The notes below the pieces were generated by a model. It saw nothing but the letters and a program-made list of their open reading frames with translations. It had not been told where the DNA came from and searched no databases. From NCBI GenBank assembly GCA_018500015.2, contig JAHBAR020000022.1:1-35300 (forward strand): 35,300 bases of DNA. Reading direction: 5' to 3'. The stretch is from Candidatus Kerfeldbacteria bacterium (GTDB lineage Bacteria; Patescibacteriota; Patescibacteriia; UBA9570; XYC2-FULL-38-9). Numbering within the stretch: position 1 is the stretch's first letter; the number at the start of each line of letters is the position of its first letter. This document shows positions 31,060-35,300 of this stretch, piece by piece. Made by a program: the position numbers and the translations under genes.

Positions 31060-32616
31060 TTACTGAACGGTGACAGTGAGTGGGTCACCCATAATCACAT
31101 TTGTTGCCAGAACCTTTCCTGCTTTTCTCCCATATACAGGCTGTACGCCTACTTGCATCTCAAAGGTGTCTCCAGATTCAAGATTTGCTACGTTTGCATC
31201 AGAGAGCGTTACCGGGTACCCCTTGTAACCAACCACTTCATCTACTTGTACGCCATCAATCCAGAGAGAGTAGAGAGCTCCTGTCTGTACTCGTTTTTTC
31301 TTAATTTTGTAGACGAATTCTTCGCCAACCGCTGTGGTTGCTGTTGGTGTGCTGTCCATGCTTTGTGCTCGCATGCGTGATGAGCCGCCAACTCCAGCAT
31401 CTTCAACAGCTGAGATGATTCGTGCAGGGAGCGCGTCAAACGCAAGGCGAGTATCGAGATTCAGAACAAATACTTTGGTTTGATCAGTGAGGTTTTTTGT
31501 TGCAAAAAGCATGATGTCTTTTTCAACAATACCATAGGTGACTGTGCGGCGAACTGCGCTAATCACTTCAACATTATATTCCGGACTTGTCTCACCAAGT
31601 CCAGAATCAACTAATTTTTGAACATCACCTGTCGTGTCCATGACGTAGATGTTTGAACCGGTTGCTGCATTGGCGGTGTAAATGACTAAATAGCGATCAC
31701 CATCAACGCGTTGAGAGACCTGCATTTTGTTGATAATGGTATCTTCAGCATCAAATGTAGCTGCTACTTCCCAGAGCTCGCTGTCAGTGTCTGCATCAGT
31801 GGGGTCATACGCAAACAGCGTTGCGCCGTTATCAAAATCTTGATTACCAACATATACCGTTCCATTAAATATCGCGGCTGAAGGAAGATTGTGGTTTGAG
31901 CTATCTATGGCATCTTCAAGGTAGTCCTCACCGATGGTCGTGTATGTGCTTCCGTCAAACGTTTGTACCGAGCCATCAACTTGTGGAAGATAGGCAACTC
32001 CGTCTATTGCGCGTGTTACCTCAAGAGGTGTGCCGGCTGTTTGCCCTGTGGCATCCTCAACATCAGTAAAGGTTGTGCCATCGTATTGAGTAAAGCCACC
32101 GTTATAAAACATGTATAATGTGTCGTTCACAACACCAGAAGCAGGGTAGTATGAAAAAAAGTCTTCATTACCCGCCGTACGAGAGTATAAGAGCTCGACA
32201 GTATCTTTTGAAGTCAGTTTAAAAATACGAGCAATAGCGACGCTATCTTCTTCGCAATTTGCACCAAAGTACACTTCGTCTTTATATGTTGCAATGGCAT
32301 GACGTGATACGCCTGTACAGCCATATCCATCAAGTGGGTTAGTTGTGCTTTGTTCCCATACGGTTCCCGTTGCGTTTGATGTCCACCATTCTGCTCCAGC
32401 ATCATTTGTGGTAATGGCAATAAAACCAGCATGATCAGGATGATAGGTGATCACCGACTCCCCATTCATTGACTCTCCGTTTGTAGAAACAAGATTGCCT
32501 CCTTCATACAGAGCGCCGTAGATGGACGCACTCTCAGTCGCGCGTGTTGTTGGCGTGAGTACTGCAAACGCACAGAGGAAAGTTCCTCCAAACGCTGCCC
32601 AGACACGTGTGTTCAT
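31060..32616 (-). CDS. Secreted beta-rich (propeller-like) protein
   Basis: 518 aa. Signal peptide at about 1-27 (ending TTRA-TES). The mature part is acidic and rich in Thr, Tyr and Asp with repeated short strands such as DEVYFGANC, DTLYMFYNGGFTQYDGT, GVAYLPQVDGSVQTFDGST and GTVYVGNQDFDNGATLFAYD, a pattern typical of Kelch/WD-like beta-propellers. The C-terminal 100 residues appear to form a separate beta domain. Only a few cysteines; no sortase motif or C-terminal membrane helix. Function unknown, probably cell-surface or extracellular binding. A TATAAT box lies about 25 nt upstream. Confidence 0.7.
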   Translation of the reverse strand: MNTRVWAAFGGTFLCAFAVLTPTTRATESASIYGALYEGGNLVSTNGESMNGESVITYHPDHAGFIAITTNDAGAEWWTSNATGTVWEQSTTNPLDGYGCTGVSRHAIATYKDEVYFGANCEEDSVAIARIFKLTSKDTVELLYSRTAGNEDFFSYYPASGVVNDTLYMFYNGGFTQYDGTTFTDVEDATGQTAGTPLEVTRAIDGVAYLPQVDGSVQTFDGSTYTTIGEDYLEDAIDSSNHNLPSAAIFNGTVYVGNQDFDNGATLFAYDPTDADTDSELWEVAATFDAEDTIINKMQVSQRVDGDRYLVIYTANAATGSNIYVMDTTGDVQKLVDSGLGETSPEYNVEVISAVRRTVTYGIVEKDIMLFATKNLTDQTKVFVLNLDTRLAFDALPARIISAVEDAGVGGSSRMRAQSMDSTPTATTAVGEEFVYKIKKKRVQTGALYSLWIDGVQVDEVVGYKGYPVTLSDANVANLESGDTFEMQVGVQPVYGRKAGKVLATNVIMGDPLTVTVQ

Positions 32617-32641
32617 AATAATTGTGTATTTAATAATTTGA

Positions 32642-32647
32642 ATTATA
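32642..32647 (-). promoter_or_regulatory. -10 box of the secreted beta-rich gene
   Basis: Consensus TATAAT on the minus strand, 25 nt before the ATG at 32616. No convincing -35 is seen. It overlaps the region just after the methyltransferase stop. Confidence 0.4.
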
Positions 32648-32652
32648 GTGTA

Positions 32653-33807
32653 TCACGCATTTATTTTTTTTGCGACAATAATTTCTCGACCCACCCGAGC
32701 GTTAGGGCGAAAATAGTACAATGGTTTTTGTGTGAGTGTAAGCTCTGCGCGCTTAAGAATATTTTCTACAGGGAGTCGTTCGTCAAATTCTGGAAGCAGC
32801 CAAAAGGGGAGCGCAGCAACAATCGTGCCGTCGTGAGCTAAACTGGCAGCAAGCTCTAAAAACACCTTGGTGTAGAGTTGCGTCAGTTCGCGTTTTATCT
32901 CGGGAATGTCGCGTTCATACGGTTTTGGTTTGCCTAAGAAGCCTTCAAATATAATGGCATCAAAGGGCGCTGCTGAGCGTAGTGCTAAGTTTTGTCGAAG
33001 TGTTTCTGCAGGTTGCTCAACAACATCTTGTGCGCGTAACTTCATCCATTCAAGATTGCGCATGGTGTCATCGACAGCCTTGCCGCTGACATCCGATCCA
33101 TAGACACGCTCAATGCCCATGAGCAAGGCTTCTTGGAGTACGGTGCCAGAGCCGCAAAATGGGTCGAGGAGGACCGAGTGTTGTGTTGCGCCAGAAAGAT
33201 TTACCATCATGCGCGCAAGTTTTGGCGGAAGCATACCGGATTTGCTGTCGCGCCCGGGTCTGCCATAGTCGCGATGTGAAAACTCCTCAAACGGTTGCAC
33301 AGCCACAGTGCGCGCGAAGAGTGTCTGTTTTCCGTCGCGTACAATGCATAAGTCGCACCCTTTGGCGATGAGATGCTCTTTAGTGACAATCACCGCCGAA
33401 AGTGTGGGATCCTGACTTTGCACAAAACGCACTGAGCGCTCGGATGCCTGTAAACTGCGCTTGAGCGACATGCCGATGTGTCGCACCGCCGACATCCGTT
33501 CTTTTGGCGATTGATCACTATAGAGAGAAACGCCAAATACATTTTTACCATCTGTGGGCAGGTGAGCGACAAGCCAATCATCAATTGTGTTTACTGTGGC
33601 CGTGATTGCTTCTGCGATTTTAATCGTGCCACCAATCCTTCCCATAAACGCGTTTGCATCAATGCTCTGAGCAGTCTCAAGGGTCGCATAGGTTTTGTGG
33701 TTGTAAAGAGTGTACTGCGCGTCGGAGAGGAGTGTATGGCATACACTTTTGAGCTCGGCGTATGACAATGTCGGATGCGAACCAAAAAAGAAAAAGGTGG
33801 TGACCAT
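32653..33807 (-). CDS. Trm11/UPF0020-like RNA (guanine-N2-type) methyltransferase, altered active site
   Basis: 384 aa. The N-terminal half (1-170) looks like a THUMP-type RNA-binding region. The C-terminal half is a Rossmann methyltransferase of the UPF0020/Trm11 type: MLPPKLARMMVNLSG, then the SAM loop DPFCGSGTVLQEAL and YGSDVSGKAVDDTMRNLEW. Such enzymes methylate guanines in tRNA or rRNA. The usual catalytic [DN]-P-P-[YF] after strand 4 is replaced by a segment reading FEGFLGKPKPY. That may mean another substrate or chemistry. Start ATG at 33807 has no SD. Confidence 0.8.
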   Translation of the reverse strand: MVTTFFFFGSHPTLSYAELKSVCHTLLSDAQYTLYNHKTYATLETAQSIDANAFMGRIGGTIKIAEAITATVNTIDDWLVAHLPTDGKNVFGVSLYSDQSPKERMSAVRHIGMSLKRSLQASERSVRFVQSQDPTLSAVIVTKEHLIAKGCDLCIVRDGKQTLFARTVAVQPFEEFSHRDYGRPGRDSKSGMLPPKLARMMVNLSGATQHSVLLDPFCGSGTVLQEALLMGIERVYGSDVSGKAVDDTMRNLEWMKLRAQDVVEQPAETLRQNLALRSAAPFDAIIFEGFLGKPKPYERDIPEIKRELTQLYTKVFLELAASLAHDGTIVAALPFWLLPEFDERLPVENILKRAELTLTQKPLYYFRPNARVGREIIVAKKINA

Positions 33808-33818
33808 AGGTGTATGTT

Positions 33819-33847
33819 AGTATCGCGCAATCTCTAGAATTGATCAA
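33819..33847 (-). promoter_or_regulatory. Promoter of the Trm11-like gene
   Basis: Minus-strand TTGATC (33847-33842), 17-nt spacer, GATACT (33824-33819), 11 nt before the ATG. Confidence 0.45.
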
Positions 33848-33866
33848 TGATGGGTTCTTAAAAAAG

Positions 33867-33895
33867 TTGAAATGTGAAAGTAAATCTGTCATAAT
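33867..33895 (+). promoter_or_regulatory. Promoter of the glycine-rich surface protein
   Basis: TTGAAA (33867-33872), 17-nt spacer, CATAAT (33890-33895). Predicted start near 33902, leaving a leader of about 40 nt without an SD. Confidence 0.55.
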
Positions 33896-33941
33896 AATCA
33901 TAAGAATGTTTATCAAGAAATATCAAAAATAAAGCATTTTC

Positions 33942-35300
33942 ATGGTTCATTATCTGAAGAGTATTGCTCAACATCACCCGCGAAGCATACATGGAAGTGC
34001 ATTGGGTTTTTTGGCGTTATGTAGTGCGCTGATCACTGCTCTATGTGTAGTGTTGAGCCCCTCGGCTGCATATGCTGCAACATGTAACATTGGAACCTCC
34101 ACAACATTCGATCAATCATACATCACAACCAATTCATGCACTGACGTTCATATTACGGGTAGTGCAACTATTACCTTTAGCGGAACACTTGATCTTGTTG
34201 GCACCGGTATTTTTTATGTTGATAGTGGCATCACCATGACCCAAAGCGGTGCGGCGAACTTTACTGATTCAGCTGATTCGTTTGTTATCAACGGCACGGT
34301 GACACATGCTGTCGGCAACAGTGCGGGGGTGAACATCACTGTTGCGACCTTAACTATTTCAAGCACAGGGAGCATTAATGTGAATTCAAAAGGCTGTGCG
34401 GCATCCGGTACATCAAACGGATATGGCCCAAACGGAAGTAATGTCTGTACCGTCACCACAGCTGGTTATGGTACCGGTGCAAACAGTAGTATCGGCGCCG
34501 GTGGTGGTGGGTATGGAGGCAGAGGCGGAAATGGAAGCAGCGGGCACGCTGGTGGAAGTGTCTATGGTTCAGCGTTGACTCCGGCTCTGCAAGGTTCTTC
34601 AGGTGGAAACGCAACGAGTTCGGCGCTTGGGGGTACTGGTGGAGGATTGGTACAGCTGACAGTTTCAGGAGCGTTGACTCTTGATGGTCCTATTTCAGCA
34701 AACGGTGGTAATGGTGCAATCAATAGTACAAATCGAGCTTCCGGTGGTGGGTCTGGTGGCGCTATTAATATCAGCGCGGGAACGCTCGCAGGTTCGAGTC
34801 TCTCGTTTTCTGTGAGTGGTGGTAATGGTGGCGATAACACTACGGCTGACGGTGGTGGAGGTGGGGCCGGGCGCATTTTTCTCAGCTATACTTCTGGCTC
34901 TCCATCATTGAGTGTCTCAAATTTTGTTGCAAACGGTGGCACGGCAACAGGCACAGCACAGGCCGGAACTAAGGGGACAACCTATGTAAAAAGAGGGACA
35001 TCGCCAACTGCGCAGATTACTATTTACAATGGCTTTGAATACGATGATACCGACTTTTTAGAATCCACCTTTACTATTGATTCCAGTGCCACAAATCAAA
35101 CGTGTAAATCAGCTGCTGTGACACCATCGATTACCGCCGGGACAATTACGATCAATGCTGGCATGAACTGTACAGTTTCAACAGTCACCTCATTTAACCT
35201 CTCAGCCACAAGCACGTTTACATTGGGTAGTAGCATCACGTGGACAGTCAGCGGCACCGGCTCCACCGTCGACTGGAATCTCCCTTCAGGAAGCTACACA
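33942..35300 (+). CDS. Glycine-rich secreted surface protein (3' end outside window)
   Basis: The frame from the ATG at 33942 stays open for 453 codons to the window edge. A signal peptide covers about residues 1-46, with a hydrophobic core (LGFLALCSALITALCVVLS) and an AYA-A cleavage site. The mature part starts with Thr/Ser-rich beta repeats (about 50-150), continues into Gly/Asn/Ser-rich segments (GAGGGGYGGRGGNGSS, SANGGNGA, SGGNGGDN, ADGGGGGAGRIFLSY; about 180-325) and returns to Thr/Ser-rich beta sequence. Such proteins are typical large adhesin or surface-layer type polypeptides. Paired Cys are spaced through the beta parts. Full length and anchoring are unknown. Confidence 0.8.
   Translation, partial: MVHYLKSIAQHHPRSIHGSALGFLALCSALITALCVVLSPSAAYAATCNIGTSTTFDQSYITTNSCTDVHITGSATITFSGTLDLVGTGIFYVDSGITMTQSGAANFTDSADSFVINGTVTHAVGNSAGVNITVATLTISSTGSINVNSKGCAASGTSNGYGPNGSNVCTVTTAGYGTGANSSIGAGGGGYGGRGGNGSSGHAGGSVYGSALTPALQGSSGGNATSSALGGTGGGLVQLTVSGALTLDGPISANGGNGAINSTNRASGGGSGGAINISAGTLAGSSLSFSVSGGNGGDNTTADGGGGGAGRIFLSYTSGSPSLSVSNFVANGGTATGTAQAGTKGTTYVKRGTSPTAQITIYNGFEYDDTDFLESTFTIDSSATNQTCKSAAVTPSITAGTITINAGMNCTVSTVTSFNLSATSTFTLGSSITWTVSGTGSTVDWNLPSGSYT

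Noticed and set aside
31101-31380. Plus-strand frames opposite the secreted beta-rich gene
   Set aside because: They are shadows of a gene with a clear signal peptide and terminator.
34214-34876. Minus-strand Pro-rich frames at the window end
   Set aside because: They are the complement of the Gly-rich coding sequence, which has a promoter, ATG and signal peptide.
1-35300. CRISPR array, prophage, or UGA recoding
   Set aside because: No regularly spaced repeats, phage structural or cas genes were seen; UGA ends glyA, murL and other genes normally.

Overview
The window looks like a chromosomal segment of a bacterium from the Candidate Phyla Radiation (Patescibacteria, probably a Parcubacteria-like lineage). 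This is an inference, since no rRNA gene is present. The pointers are compact gene spacing with ATGA overlaps, very few Shine-Dalgarno sequences, several -10 boxes only 6-9 nt upstream of the start codon (leaderless or nearly leaderless messages), a MurL-type glutamate epimerase beside MurD, a small DUF5663-like protein, and several signal-peptide proteins of unknown function. UGA is used as an ordinary stop, so the genetic code is standard.

Layout. 99-2687: a proline-rich secreted protein, then a TrmB-like regulator divergent from a small SD-led gene and an unknown 257-aa protein. 2684-3851: a T-box leader directly in front of an HD-domain phosphohydrolase. 3850-6577: a 26-codon ORF with a strong SD and its own terminator, head to head with valS. 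6696-8758: secG and an anchored family-5 solute-binding protein. 8831-12002: tRNA-Leu(CAG), RNase J and trpS. 12025-17026 (minus): a bactofilin-like membrane protein, phosphohexomutase, murL and murD in one operon. 17245-19575: a Trm9-like tRNA methyltransferase divergent from Elp3, with abutting -35 boxes. 19554-20407: a Y1/REP-type transposon bounded by a 26-bp duplication of the elp3 3' end, followed by what looks like the 5' end of a tmRNA gene. 20519-24006 (minus): a PfkB kinase, a large HD-domain protein and a hypothetical protein. 24102-26811: an anchored protein, glyA and folD. 26808-29870: a Hanks-type kinase divergent from a DUF5663-like protein and a 613-aa single-pass membrane protein. 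29950-35300: ychF, a secreted beta-rich protein, a Trm11/UPF0020-type methyltransferase, and the open start of a large glycine-rich surface protein.

How the genes fit together. Translation and tRNA biology dominate: ValRS, TrpRS, tRNA-Leu, Elp3 plus a Trm9-like enzyme (a possible complete cm5U to mcm5U wobble route), a Trm11-like methyltransferase, YchF and RNase J. Peptidoglycan precursor synthesis follows the L-Glu ligation/epimerisation route (MurD2-type plus MurL), linked to sugar-phosphate metabolism and an envelope protein. GlyA and FolD form a one-carbon unit. The most unusual regulatory feature is a tRNA-sensing T-box placed in front of an HD phosphohydrolase instead of an amino-acid gene.
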